This document shows, piece by piece, positions 10,993-22,623 of a stretch of 64,000 bases of DNA. The stretch comes from Boesenbergia rotunda (lineage: Eukaryota; Streptophyta; Magnoliopsida; Zingiberales; Zingiberaceae). Each line of letters opens with the position of its first letter. Position 1 is the stretch's first letter. Location of the stretch: the NCBI GenBank assembly GCA_024364735.1, contig JAGFNQ010007665.1, forward strand, positions 163,809 through 227,808. The letters run 5' to 3'. A program made the translations under genes and the position numbers. The notes beneath the pieces were generated by a model. It searched no databases, was not told the origin of the DNA, and was given only the letters and a program-made list of their open reading frames with translations.

Positions 10993-12693
10993 CTACACAA
11001 TTCGAAAAATAGAAGTTTTAGGTACCCAAACCTTGGGACCTAAAGCATCAACTAAACAAGACTTAGGCACCCATGCCTTGACAACTTTCTTTTGAACCTT
11101 GGGTGTCCTAGATTGTCTCATATCAGTTCTAGACATAAGAGACACAAATGAGGGTTCTTTAGGACGATAACCAATACCGGCCCTATTGTAGACTGCTCTT
11201 TGGGCATTCAAGATCATGTCTAGGGTCTTAGAGCTAGTTGTGAACTTCTCAAGAATATTCTTGAGTTTCTCAACTTCACTCTTTAATGATTGGTTTTCTT
11301 CTACTAGCAAATCATTTACATCCTCAACCTTAGAGGATTTCAAATGTTCAACCTCAAGTTTTAATGACTTAATCTCATCTTCTAACAATTCAACATGTAA
11401 GTCATCAATGTTATCATCCCTAGATAGTTTCAATTGATCAATTTCTAATTGCAATGCTTTAACCTTATTTTTTGACTTCTTCAACATATTGGTTAAACAT
11501 GCAATTGCTCTATAACATTTTTCAAAATCGGGAGAAGTTACCTCTTCATCATTCGAAGATGATGAAGCCGCGTTTGAGGAGTTGGAAGATTCATCACTGC
11601 TCTCTTCTCCAAGAGCCATGAGTGCCACGTGCCTTGTGCTCTTCTCCTCCTTCTCTTCATCGGATGAGCTTGAGGATGACTCATCCCAAGTGGCCTTCAA
11701 GGCCTTCTTCTTTTTCTTCGATTTCTCCTCTTTCTTTTTGGATTTCTCCTCCTTCTTCTTTAGCTTTGGGCATTCATTCTTGAAATGCCCTTTCCTACCA
11801 CACTCAAAGCAAGAGGCATTAGTCTTATCAAGTTTAGCTTCACTAGAGTTACCTCTACTCTTGAAGCGTCGACCCCTTCTCATCATCCTTCTCACAAAGT
11901 TCGCCATCTCAGAGGATGAGGAGCCGCTGCCATCTTCCTCAAAATCGGACTCGGATTCGGAAGAGGATGAAGATGAAGTGACTTCCTTCTTCTTCTTCTT
12001 CTCCTTCTTCTTCTTATTGGATCGATCCCCTGTAACTAAGGCAATCCCCTTCTCCTTGGGGCCTTTATTAGCCATTTCATGTAATTCCATTTCACAAAAC
12101 AAATCATCTAACTTAACAATAGATAAATCCTTGGATACTTTGTAGGCATCCACCATGGATGACCACAAAGCATTCCTTGGAAATGATTTTAGTACATATC
12201 TCACAAGGTCGCGATTCTCGACGTTTTCATCAATTGAATGAAGCCCATTGAGGACTTCCTTGAACCGGCTATGAAGCTCACTTACCGATTCATTTTCCTT
12301 CATGGAGAGATTTTGTAATTGGTTGAGAAACAAATCCCTCTTGGCGATTCTTGAGTCTCAGGTGCCCTCGTGGAGTTCGATGAGCTTGTTCCACAAGTCC
12401 TTTGCACTTGTGAAAGGACCAACCTTGATGAGTTGGTCTTTGTTCATGTCGCATTGTAGAGTGACAACCGCCTTCGCGTCGGCTTCACTCTTCTGAGTTT
12501 GTTCGGCTATCCACCGCCATGATTCAAGTTCCTTGCCTTCATCATCCTTAGGAGGAGTGAAAACCTCCTTCACCGCGAACCAAGTGTTGATGTCCATCTT
12601 CAAATAATACTCCATCTTTGATCTCCAATATTGGAAATCAGCGCCATCAAAGAAAGGAGGTCGGGTGGTGGAAAATCCTTCTCTCAACGCCAT
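10993..12693 (-). pseudogene. S1 gag (Sirevirus-type, long coiled-coil Gag)
   Basis: I place the start at ATG 12693 (MALREGFSTTRPPFFDG) because that matches the usual start of this Gag type. The N-terminal capsid-like part has WNKLIELHEGT, then a TGA at about 12355, then continues in frame (AKRDLFLNQLQNLSM). A Lys/Glu-rich stretch precedes the CCHC zinc knuckle CFECGRKGHFKNEC. After the knuckle comes a long Ser-rich and heptad-like segment (EDEIKSLKLEVEHLK), typical of Sirevirus Gag and probably a coiled coil. The frame ends at a TAG (10995-10993), followed one codon later in the same frame by the protease part. Copia elements normally have one gag-pol frame, so the TAG is either decay or a suppressible stop. 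Confidence 0.88.
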
Positions 12694-12737
12694 GGATGAT
12701 AGCTCTCGGTTGTTAATCCGCAAAAACATAGCCCCAA

Positions 12738-12749
12738 GCTCTGATACCA
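12738..12749 (-). promoter_or_regulatory. S1 primer-binding site
   Basis: The minus strand reads TGGTATCAGAGC just inside the 5' LTR, complementary to the 3' end of initiator Met-tRNA as in most plant Copia elements. Confidence 0.9.
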
Positions 12750-12751
12750 CT

Positions 12752-14980
12752 TGTTGGAACCCGGATAGCTAGATAGGGGAGGGGTGAATATAGCCAAACA
12801 CTTGGACTTTAGGCACTTATCGAATTCTGCACTCAAACTTATCAGTAGCACAGTGGAAGAATCAATGGAAACAAAGAAGTACAGAAAACAAAAACAGAAA
12901 ACGAAGGCAAACAAACACAACTAGCAAGATCGCTAACAAGGAGGGTTTACAAGGTTCGGGGATAACTTGCCCCTACTCCTTGGCGTGCCCTTAAGGTGGG
13001 TGATCCCTTGATCGTCGGCAGATCAAGCCCCGGTTAACACCGGATAGAAGACAACCTCCTTCTCGGTGGAGAAACCTCTCCACAGCGTTTCAATCACAGA
13101 TATAGGTTTAAGCACAATGAAATACAAAGAAAGATCTTACTTAGCACTTAGCAAAGACAAGAACACAGCAAGCTCCCTCAGAGCTCCACCCAGCGACGAT
13201 CTCATGCAAGAGCCTTCTCCTCGTGTCTTCTCGCTGTTGGACTCTGAGCTTCTTGTTCCTTCCTTCTAGCACTCACGTAATGAATGGTTGCTTCAAGATT
13301 GCAGTAGCTTGCTCAAGGTGATGAAATTTCAGAACACGCAAGCAAGTTGTGGAGAACCCAAAGGCGCAGCAAGAACTCAATTCGCGAACTCTGCTTCAAA
13401 GAAGCTTTCTTCTGCCCTTTTGTTTCTCCACTCAGCATCAGGTGACATCATCTCCTGCAGCCTCCAGCTACTTCCCTGCCAACGCCAGCTACCACTGAGC
13501 TCTCCCTGGACTTCCTTAGCCTCCCTCAACCAAGCTCCAGTCAGCAGCTCCAGTCTGCAGCTCCAACCGTTGCAACCTGAGATGGAAAACAGACAAACCT
13601 GCTCCAAGGAAAGGCCACCATTGACTCTCCTTGAGTGTTTGAATCCTTCCCTGTCACCTGCAGCTTAATCAGTGTGTTAGAGCAGCATATCACACAGCAA
13701 ATCATATATCAGATGTTAAGCGCAGAGAATCAGATATGTTCAGACGCGATCAGAGCGTCTGACAGTGCATTTTGAATTAAAGTGATCGGTCACCGGACCG
13801 ATCAGAGAGCCTCCTGATCGGTCACCAGACCGATCAGGTCACGATCAGACAGATCAGGCTCCGTCCTGATCGATCATAGAGAGGAACCCGCGACGCTGGA
13901 TCGTTCTCTTGAACGATCTGCACAGTGATCCTGATCGGTCCCCAACGCTCAATTAGAAATCGCGATTTCTTTGGGACTCTCCTGGATCGATCACCAGACC
14001 GATCCCAGGTTGTGGATCGATCACCAGACCGATCCACCCATTTATCGGGCGATTTTTGATCTTCACAATCCAAACCTCCTGATCGGTTACCAGACCGATC
14101 AGGGAGCCTCCTGATCGGTCACCAGACCGATCAGGTCATGATCAGACAGATCAGGCTCCGTCCTGATCGATCATAGAGAGGAACCCGCGACACTGGATCG
14201 TTCTCCTGAACAATCTGCACAGTGATCCTGATCGGTCACCAGACCGATCAGGAGCAGATCAGCAAGGGAACTCAACCTCACTGTTTGCTCCCTGATCGGT
14301 CACCAGACCGATCAGGAGCAAAGCAATGGGTGAAACGCATACTCCCTGATCGGTCACCAGACCGATCAGTCATCGCTGGATCTGTCACCAGACCGACCCA
14401 CGAAGGAGCATCGTGCCAACTCCCTGATCGGTCACCAGACCGATCCAGGGGCTCCAACCTAGCCCTCCAAGCTAAGGATTTTTCACCTAACCCTCCAAGT
14501 TGAGAATTTGCACCTAACCCTCCAAGTTAGGACTTTTCACCTAGCACTCCAAGCTAGGACTTTTCACCCAACTCTTCCGGATTAGGACTTTTCCAAACTT
14601 AGCCTTCCAAGCTAGGACCTGACCCTCCAAGCCAGGACTTTTTCACCTAACTCTCCAAGTTGGGACTTTTCACCTAACCCTCCAAGATAGGACTTTTCAC
14701 CTAGCCCTCCAAGTTAGGACTTTTCACCTAGCCCTCCAAGCTAGGACTTTTCACCCAACCCTTCCGAATTAGGACTTTTCAATACCTAGCCCTCCAAGCT
14801 AGGATTTTCCACACCTAACCCTCCAGGTTAGGATTTTCCAATATCTAGCCCTCCAAGCTAGGATTTCCCATACCCTGCCTGATCCCCGATCAGGACTTAA
14901 TCATAATCATCATAATCATCAACCTAAACTAAAATCGGTGTCAACACCAAAACAACAATCAGGGTCAGACTGCATCAACA
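12752..14980 (-). repeat. S1 5' LTR
   Basis: 2229 bp, TGTTGGAACC to GCATCAACA. It is uninterrupted and therefore the reference for the family. It contains the hairpin array (14455-14880), the palindrome array (13780-14450) and a weak TATA-like TGATATATGA near 13697-13708. Followed by target duplication AGAAG at 14981-14985. Confidence 0.92.
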
Positions 14981-14985
14981 AGAAG

Positions 14986-16291
14986 TCCATTAAACACAGA
15001 TAGGTTTATTTGGCATTAGAAATACCCTACCTAGTAGTGTAGGTGCATAATCGTTGGTTTTCGATTTCTGGTTGGTTGTATCGATGCATGTTTTACTTGT
15101 TGGATTTTATTGCATCATTGTTTCTCCGGTTGTTCGTGCATTGTATATCATGCATCATACTTGCACGTTGCATACTAACGACTGTTGGGCTTACATTTGG
15201 TTAAGCCGTCGTTAGTCATATTGTTGCTCGATGCACTCAACCACTTGTTGTCGTGGTAGTTGTTAAAGTGCGAACATCTGTCCTGTTATGCTAAACAGTG
15301 ACACCTTCACCGTTGTTTTAGAGGGCTATTAGAGCTGTTGGTGGCTCACCCTCACTGTTATTTTTAGAGGGATATTAGAGCTGTTGGTGGCTCCCCCTAT
15401 GTATCAGGGTTTTTGGAGTAGTTGGCTCCCCAGCATCCTGTCCACTCAACCACACCTTTGTGGTATTTGTTGTTGGAGTGCGTACAGTTGTCACAGCCCT
15501 ACCCGCTCGGACACACATATGTGATGTGTTGGCGGCTTGACTGGCATCAGGGGTGACACATGTCATTGCATTATGTGCATACGTATTTCTTTTATGCATT
15601 TGCTTGTGTTTGATGCATTTATATGAGCTATGGTTGTTGCACATGATTGACATGCATATGTATCTTGATATTATTGTTGTTGCGTTGTTCTATACCTGCT
15701 TAGTCGTTATTTGGTTTTTATAACAAGTTGTTCTGTGTATGTTATGCATGTTTAGGTGATTCTATATTTCTTATGGACTGTACTCTATTGTTTCTCTACT
15801 TAGTTACCCTTTATTATGCCATACTTATTGTCTACTCATGTACCCGCAGAGTCTGCCCGGACTCACCACCCCTGCTTTCTTTTTTGTTGTTTCAAATAGC
15901 AGGTAGTCGTATTTCTTGGAGCCAGGAGAGGATCCAGTTGTCAGTCCCCAGTATTGAGTTGAGTTATTTTTCGCAATTTGATTTAGTTGTTTATTTCGGT
16001 ATGGAGTATAGTTTTTCACATTTTATTTGTTTATCAGTATCGGATAGGTAGTGTTGTTATTAAAAGAGGCATTTTGAGTTTTCGTTGATTTTAGTTTCTT
16101 TTATGTTTAATGTGGCTGAGCCACCCATTATTTCTTTGTTGATATAAGAACTGCGTGGTTGTGTTTACTTTTTTTTATTGTGATGCTAGCCGCATGTGGC
16201 TAAGCTATATGGGTGTGAGTATATGTATATTTGCCTCATATTGTCCGCCGTACAGGGGAGATGCTGCTCGATTTTCGAGGAAGCATGTGCC
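14986..16291 (-). mobile_element. Partial G1 LTR, right piece
   Basis: Continues the piece at 1-151 across the S1 insertion and matches the reverse complement of about 29350-30595. It is cut at CATGTGCC by the plus-strand C2 Copia. Small reading frames here are LTR sequence, not genes. Confidence 0.82.
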
Positions 16292-18581
16292 TGTTAGTGA
16301 TATGAGAGAAGTGTCCTAAGGCAATCGCCTTATGATTGTAAATATTCATTTTAATAAATGATAATTCACTATTTGAGTATACATGTTTGTGTATTTGATT
16401 GGGATCTTAAACTCATCTACTGAATGTCCGCAATATAATTCACAGCATAAGAGAATTTGTGATGGGATCACAACTAATGATTATCTCTAAATGTGCAATT
16501 GTGAAGTATTGAAAGTATCCCTAGTCGATGAATTGATAAAAACGGACATTATCAATTCTGTTGAGACTAGTATGGGTTATTCTCTAATCAGCTGATTCTC
16601 ACTAGCTGGTGACATTGGGATGTCCGGAGATAAACATGGATGCTAGTTAAGGGAACTAGTTCATTGGAGTGACTAGCTGTAAAACTTCATATGGTAATCT
16701 ATATAGATATGTCAATTAAGTTCTTACTGCAGCTTCAGTGCGATGTTCCTTTGACTTGCGGTGTTCAAGTCATCTTGGTCATGGAGACTTATACTTTAAC
16801 ATCTTAGGCAAGCATCTCCTAGGAGGTGTGGACCCAGGATGATTGGGTATAAGCCGAAGTGCCCGAAGATGTTTGAGCAGCCTACAAAGGATTCACCACT
16901 CCTTGCGAGGAGATGTATACCCAGGCCTATCGTCGGATTGTTACTCAAAGCCTCTGGCCAGAGCATATCATGTTTAGAGTGCGGGTCTCTTAAATACATG
17001 AGAGTAATTAGAAATCCAAAGGACGAGAAAGACACTACTTGGGCTAGGTGTGACGTAGTCAGCCTAGTGGGGACTGACACAAATAGACCGTGTCCTGAAC
17101 CAAGTGGGTATAAGATGGTGAAGGGAATGGGGCACGATTCATTAGAGCTGCTGAAGGGTTTCAGAATTACTTCTGAGGACAAACCGTTGATCTTTAAATT
17201 AATTGGGGGTCATGATGTACTACTAGGTGACACTCATGATCGTTCTATAATTAGTTGATTATAGACGGCCAACATAAATCGAAAGTCTATTTAGTCACAC
17301 GCACTACGAGTAATCCGAGGGATTTAAAACGAGTTGAAAATTGGATTTTCTGATCAAGAGAAATAAGTCGAATCTGAGTTAATCAGAGGCGCAACGGAAA
17401 CTTAAAATGGCTAAGTCTTTTGAAGGCTTATCGGGCGAATTAAATGAGTTTAATTCATGATCGGTTCGGTTTGGTTTGGCCGGCCAAAGAGGGTGCTAAA
17501 TCCCTTTGGTTTGGCCGGCCACAACAAGGGGAAGAAACCAATTTATTTGGTTTAATTAATAAAATAAATCTAGCGCGATTTGTTTTATAAATTATGGATA
17601 AATAAATTTGTGTAGAGAAATTTATATAAATAAATTTATAGAAATTTATTCTTTATGGAAATTAAAATAATCCATGGAATGGTTTATTTAATTTTATAAA
17701 ATCAATTATGAATTGATTTTTTCATAAAAAGAAAGTTTATAAATTTCTTGTAAAATTTATTCCATAATTAAAGGAGAGATGAATTTGTTTTATTATAAAG
17801 TTAGTTATAATAAAACTTGGTTTAAATGGAATAATTCATAAGAGAATTTATAAGATAAATTTCTTATGAAAACTAATTCCGTTAATTCCGTTAAAAGAGA
17901 GACTTGGCAAGGGAGAGGCTACTATATAAAGGAACCAAAGGCAAGCCTTGAATTCCAATCAATTGAGTTATCAAGAGATTTAGTAGCTCTCCCTCTCTCT
18001 CTTATTCTCTCCCTCTCTTCCCCTTAGGGTCGGCACCCTCTTTGCATCCTAGGGCCGGCGCCCTCCTTGAGTGCTAGGGCCGGCGCACCTCACACAACCC
18101 TAGGGTTGGCGTGAGTCGACTCCACCAAGTAGAAGCCTAAGAAGAAGAAGAAGAAGCGGGTGGCATCTCCTTCCTTCCCGGAATTTAGATTCCGTTTCTT
18201 GGTGGTTAGTTTCCTATCTTCTCTCTTGATATTCTAGTTGTGTCTTTGGAGAATCTAGTAGTTCTCGTCGACACAAAACTCGTGGCTTTGCGAAGTCATC
18301 CCGAAGAGAACTCGGCGTGGACGCGAATAGAGGCGGAGCTTCCAAGGGACGCTACGGTTGGATCTCGTCCCTTACTTCGAGTTACGCTAGGTACTAAGTA
18401 AATTAGTTTACTTTTCCGCAATGTTTTAATTTATGATTACGTCCACACATCATAAGGTCGCATGCTAGATACGTGGTTAAAATAATTTATGAAATTATTT
18501 TATGCTAATTCTTCCGCTGCACGTAAAATTTTAAAAATATTACGAACCCGTATCCTTGTCAACATGCACCCGGTCCCAACA
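16292..18581 (+). repeat. 5' LTR of a plus-strand C2 Copia
   Basis: 2290 bp, TGTTAGTGATATGAG to CGGTCCCAACA, the C2 family in plus orientation. It is followed by a primer-binding site and leader, so it is the 5' LTR of an element rather than a solo LTR. The left flank is GTGCC (16287-16291). The partner LTR is not in the window. Confidence 0.9.
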
Positions 18582-18582
18582 G

Positions 18583-18595
18583 TGGTATCAGAGCC
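18583..18595 (+). promoter_or_regulatory. C2 (plus copy) primer-binding site
   Basis: TGGTATCAGAGCC directly after the LTR, complementary to initiator Met-tRNA. Confidence 0.92.
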
Positions 18596-20295
18596 AGTTA
18601 GTGTTCGACATAATCATATAATTATTTTGCGGAAAACTTTGTCATAATCTCAATTTTGGAAAATTTTTCAATTATGGAAACTTTCCAATTATAATAAATT
18701 TTAGATTTAGGAATTTCAAAGTTTGGAAATCCTCATGAAATTTCGCAAACATTTGAAATTTTCTTGTTTCTGAAATTTTATAATAATTGTGAAAACTTCC
18801 CATCTTTGGAAACTTTCCAATTTTGGAAAATTTTCTATTTTACAAATTTTCCAATTTTGGAAATATGTAAGTTTTCTTTGTACCAGAAACTTACAATTAT
18901 TCTGAAAACCTATTATGAAATCTCGTAATTTTGGGCACTTTCTTTCAAGAAAATCTAGACAAATTTATGGACAATTAATTGACAATTAAATTTGAATTGG
19001 TTTTTAAATTGACAACAAAATTCTTTATTTTGGATTGAGCCTCGGGGAGTCGTCAAATTTAAAGTTAGTTGTTGTAATTTAATTTCCCAATTTTAAATGA
19101 AATTGTCACGTTTAATTTGGTTGCGCTTCCAAAGAGGACCAAATTGGATTTACGACAAATTACTTTTCTTTGGGTATCTGAGCCTTGGGGAGTCACCCTT
19201 AGAAAACGATTTGTTGTAATTAATTAAATCCATGAATAAAATATGATTTAAGAGGTGATGCTCTTACATATTGTTGTCTCCAAAATTAATTAGGAAAATG
19301 GTTTCCTATAGAGTTTTCTTGAATGAGATTTTCATGAAAATAATATGTGGTTGAATTAAGGACTCATGTCTCTTAATTTAATAAGATTTGATTTAGAGAA
19401 ATCAAAGTATTAAACATATTATTTCCGAAATTGATTATGACAATTTAGGAAATTGTTTCCCAAAACAATTCCTTCAATAAAGTATGAAATTAGAATTAGG
19501 AAATCCGGTTCCTAATTCAATTAATGAGACTTGATAACTTAAGTCACATACATACTTTATTAAGGAAATCGTTAGTCATGACATGATTATATGTCATGAA
19601 TGTGCTTAGAAAAGATGAGACCCAAAACCCCTTACAAAATATGAAGGCCAACACCTTCCATTAATATGGTTAGAATCGGAGTTTTGTTTCTCGTTTGGGT
19701 TGATGGACACATCCATGCTCAACTTGAACCTCAACATGTTCAAACCATGGAATTAGTTTATGAATAATGTAGTTGGAGTCAGAGGTCAATCCTTAGTTTT
19801 GGTTGTTGGACACATCCAAGCCTGACTAAACGGTTGAATGAGCTCCAACCATATTAAAACTATTTCTTGATTAATGGGTCAGCCTTAAGCTTGGAGCATC
19901 GATTTGTTGTGCCACAGCCAAGGTCGATGTAAAGAGAGGTGCAGTTGGGTGCTATGTATAATGTCACATACTTGTTAATGAGTTAACAACCCAATGATTT
20001 ATGCAAACATTCAATTAGTTGATAGCATAAAGTGATAGTTACATATATGTGATATATAATCGGTATACTTACCTACCTTCATAGCTAAGAATAACTTGAT
20101 GGCCACAGCCATGGTGGTTCTTATCTATGGTTGGATATCAACCTATTTGGAGATGTTCCTACGATCTCCCGAATTGATAAAAAGGGTTATTCAATTTGAA
20201 AAATAAATAGGATTTTTATTAATGTATGTTGATACATTCTTTAATCATTCTTCTCACATAAGCTCAATTTGTATTTCTAGGTTAATCACTAGATC
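18596..20295 (+). other. C2 leader with repeated TTCCAATTTTGGAAA-like motifs
   Basis: About 1.7 kb of untranslated leader between primer-binding site and gag. From about 18640 to 18960 it is dense in near-palindromic TTTGGAAA/TTTCCAAA words. The rest holds no supported gene. The same leader occurs at 47365-49066 in the minus-strand copy, so it belongs to the family. Confidence 0.75.
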
Positions 20296-21119
20296 ATGTC
20301 TTCTCTAAACTTGCGTTCCATTTTGGACACCAATAAACTGACTGGGCCAAACTTCATGGACTGGCTTCGAAACCTGAGGATAGTCCTCAAGGCAGAGAAG
20401 CTTGCTTATGTCATTGAAGATCAACTTCCCACCCATCCTCCAGAAGGTGCAACTCCAGACCAGCTAGTGGCCTATCAGAAACATGTGACCGATTCTGAAC
20501 TTGCGAGTTGCATCATGCTAGCCTCTATGGTACCTGAGCTGCAAAAGCAGCATGAGCATTTGGATCCTTATACCATCATCTTCCATCTTAATGAGTTGTT
20601 TGAAGAGCAGGCGAGATCCGAAAGGTTCGAAGTCTCCAGACTCCTCTTCACCACTAAGATGCAGGAAGGGCACTTCTGCCTCGCAGTTTGTGTTAAAGAT
20701 GTTGGGGTACATTGAGCGACTTGAGCACACTCGGTTTTGCAATGGATCATGAACTAAGTATTGACTTAATTCTGAGTTGTTTGCCCAAAAGTTATTCACA
20801 ATTTGTGATGAACTAATCGGATGAACAAACTAGAGACCACCATTCCTGAGTTGCTCAACCTGCTGAAGACTGTGGAGCCTTCTGTAAAGCCGGATCAAAA
20901 GACGATACTGTTAGTTGTTCCTCGAAGAAAGGTTCTAAGAGGAAGGCCAAAGAACAGAATAAGGGAAGAAGAAAAAGGCCAAAAAGACTGAAAAGAAACC
21001 AAAAGGAACTTGCCATCATTGTGGCAAGGAGGGTCACTGGTGAAGAAACTGCAAGGTTTATCTTGAGTCCTTGAAGAATAAGGCATCCGATGCCCCATCC
21101 TCTTCAGGTATCTTCGTTA
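20296..21119 (+). pseudogene. gag of plus-strand C2 Copia, broken and cut off at the gap
   Basis: Starts MSSLNLRSILDTNKLTGPNF, the N-terminus of a Copia Gag, and continues open for 139 residues (to 20715) through a capsid-like helix region (NELFEEQARSERFEVSRLLF). It is then disrupted by frameshifts, with recognisable later pieces: TIPELLNLLKTVEPS near 20845-20890 and a zinc-knuckle CHHCGKEGHW near 21010-21045. In the knuckle the codon after GHW is a stop (TGA). The reading is lost at the undetermined base 21120. The minus copy (46360-47364) lacks the central part that is present here. Confidence 0.82.
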
Positions 21120-21120
21120 N
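21120..21120. other. Undetermined base, probable assembly gap
   Basis: A single n separates a C2 Copia gag from an unrelated G1 LTR segment that repeats sequence already present at about 15169-16291. The rest of the Copia and the last few bases of the first G1 copy are missing, so this is better read as a scaffold join of unknown length than as one unknown base. Confidence 0.8.
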
Positions 21121-22264
21121 GTTGCATACTAACGACTGTTGGGCTTACATTTGGTTAAGCCGTCGTTAGTCATATTGTTGCTCGATTCACTCAACCACTT
21201 GTTGTCGTGGTAGATATTAGAGTGCGAGCATCTGTCCTGTTATGTCAAACAGTGACACTCTCACCGTTGTTTTTCGAGGGATGAGCCGTTGGTGGCTCAC
21301 CCTCATCGTTGTTTGTTTTTAGAGGGATATTAGCGCTGTTGGTGACTCCCCCTATGTATCGGGGTTTTTGGAGTAGTTGGCTCCCCAGCATCCTGTCCAC
21401 TCAACCACACCTTTGTGGTATTTATTATTGTTGTAGTGCGTACAGTTGTCACAGCCCTACCCACTCGGTCACACAGATGGGATGTGTTGGCGGCTTGACT
21501 GGCGTCAGGGGTGACACATGTCATTGCATCATATGCATACGTATTTCTTTTATGCATTTGCTTGTGTTTGATGCACTTATATGAGCTATGGTTGTTGCAC
21601 TTGATTGATATGCATGTATATGTTGGATTTATCGTTGTCGCGTTGTTTTTACCTGCTTAGTTGATATTCTGTTTTATATTAGTTGTTATTCGATTTTATA
21701 TCTTGTTGATTTATATATGTTATGCATGTTTAGGAAATCTTATATTCTCTATGAACTGTACCTTGTTGGTTCTCTACTTATTGTACCTTTATTATGCCAT
21801 GCTTATTTGTCTACTCATATACCCGCAGAGTCCGCCCGGACTCACCACCCCTGCTTTCCTTTTTGTTGTTTCAGATAGCAGGTAGAAGTATTTCTTGGAG
21901 CCAGGAGAGGATCCAGTTGCTGGTCCCCAATGTCGGGTTGAGTTATATTTCGGTATTCAGTTTAGTTGTTTATTTTCAGTACTTGTTGTTGCATTTTATT
22001 CGTTATCTGGTTCTGTCGTTATCAGAGTCTTTTGGTGTTTTCTTTGAATTGTAGTTCTTTTATGATTAAGGTGGCTGAGCCACCCATTATTATTTTGTTT
22101 CGATATAAACTGCGTGGATGTGTCTTATACTTATTGTTGTGATGTCAGCCGCTTGTGGCTGAGCTATATTGGTGAGGTATATGTATTAATGCCCCATATT
22201 GTCCGCCGTACAGGGGGATGTTGCCCGATTTTCGAGGAAGCATGTGCCTCTGGGGGGCGTGACA
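21121..22264 (-). mobile_element. Partial G1 LTR, second copy
   Basis: Near-duplicate of 15169-16291 that also includes the terminal GGGGGGCGTGACA missing from the first copy. It is the 5' end of a G1 LTR in minus orientation. Its other side is lost at the gap. Flanking bases 22265-22312 hold no feature. Confidence 0.8.
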
Positions 22265-22623
22265 ATCAGCCCACGACTTGCTCAACTTGTTATCCTTTAC
22301 ACTTCACCATCATAGACCCGACCATAGTTCGAAACCGACGGTTCAACGGTTTGGAACAACCGGTTCGACGATTCGTGGGAGGTCGACTCTTAACCATGAC
22401 CCCCAAGATGGTTACGATTCACGATTCGGAACCGCCGATTCATGGTTCAGTTCATGGTTCGCCACAGTTCAAGATTATTATATTAAAAATTTAAAATTTA
22501 AAATATAAAATTTATTTAAAAAAAGGGTTTGCACTTATTTAAGTTGCCTACATATCCCCTTAGAGTGTAGGGGAATCAAAGCTCACGTAGTTCTTTTACA
22601 TTTTTACCCTTTTATAATCTTCA

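Larger units (their letters stand above)
152..14980 (-). mobile_element. Sirevirus-type Copia retrotransposon S1, complete in outline but decayed
   Basis: Both LTRs start TGTTGGAACC and end CATCAACA, and the element is bounded by a perfect 5-bp duplication AGAAG. Order on the minus strand: 5' LTR (14980-12752), primer-binding site for initiator Met-tRNA, gag, protease-integrase, RT-RNase H, a long 3' region with an envelope-like frame, polypurine tracts, 3' LTR (4498-152). The gene order protease-integrase-RT-RNase H is that of Copia. The long Gag with a coiled-coil tail after the zinc knuckle and the extra 3' frame are Sirevirus traits. Without the nested solo LTR the element is about 12.6 kb. 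Several in-frame stops, an integrase deletion and a mutated RT active site make it non-autonomous. Confidence 0.9.

Noticed and set aside
16839..17258. 139-codon frame in the C2 LTR, also present at 40903-41253 and 50673-51023
   Set aside because: Its recurrence follows the LTR copies, both strands are open, and there is no known domain.
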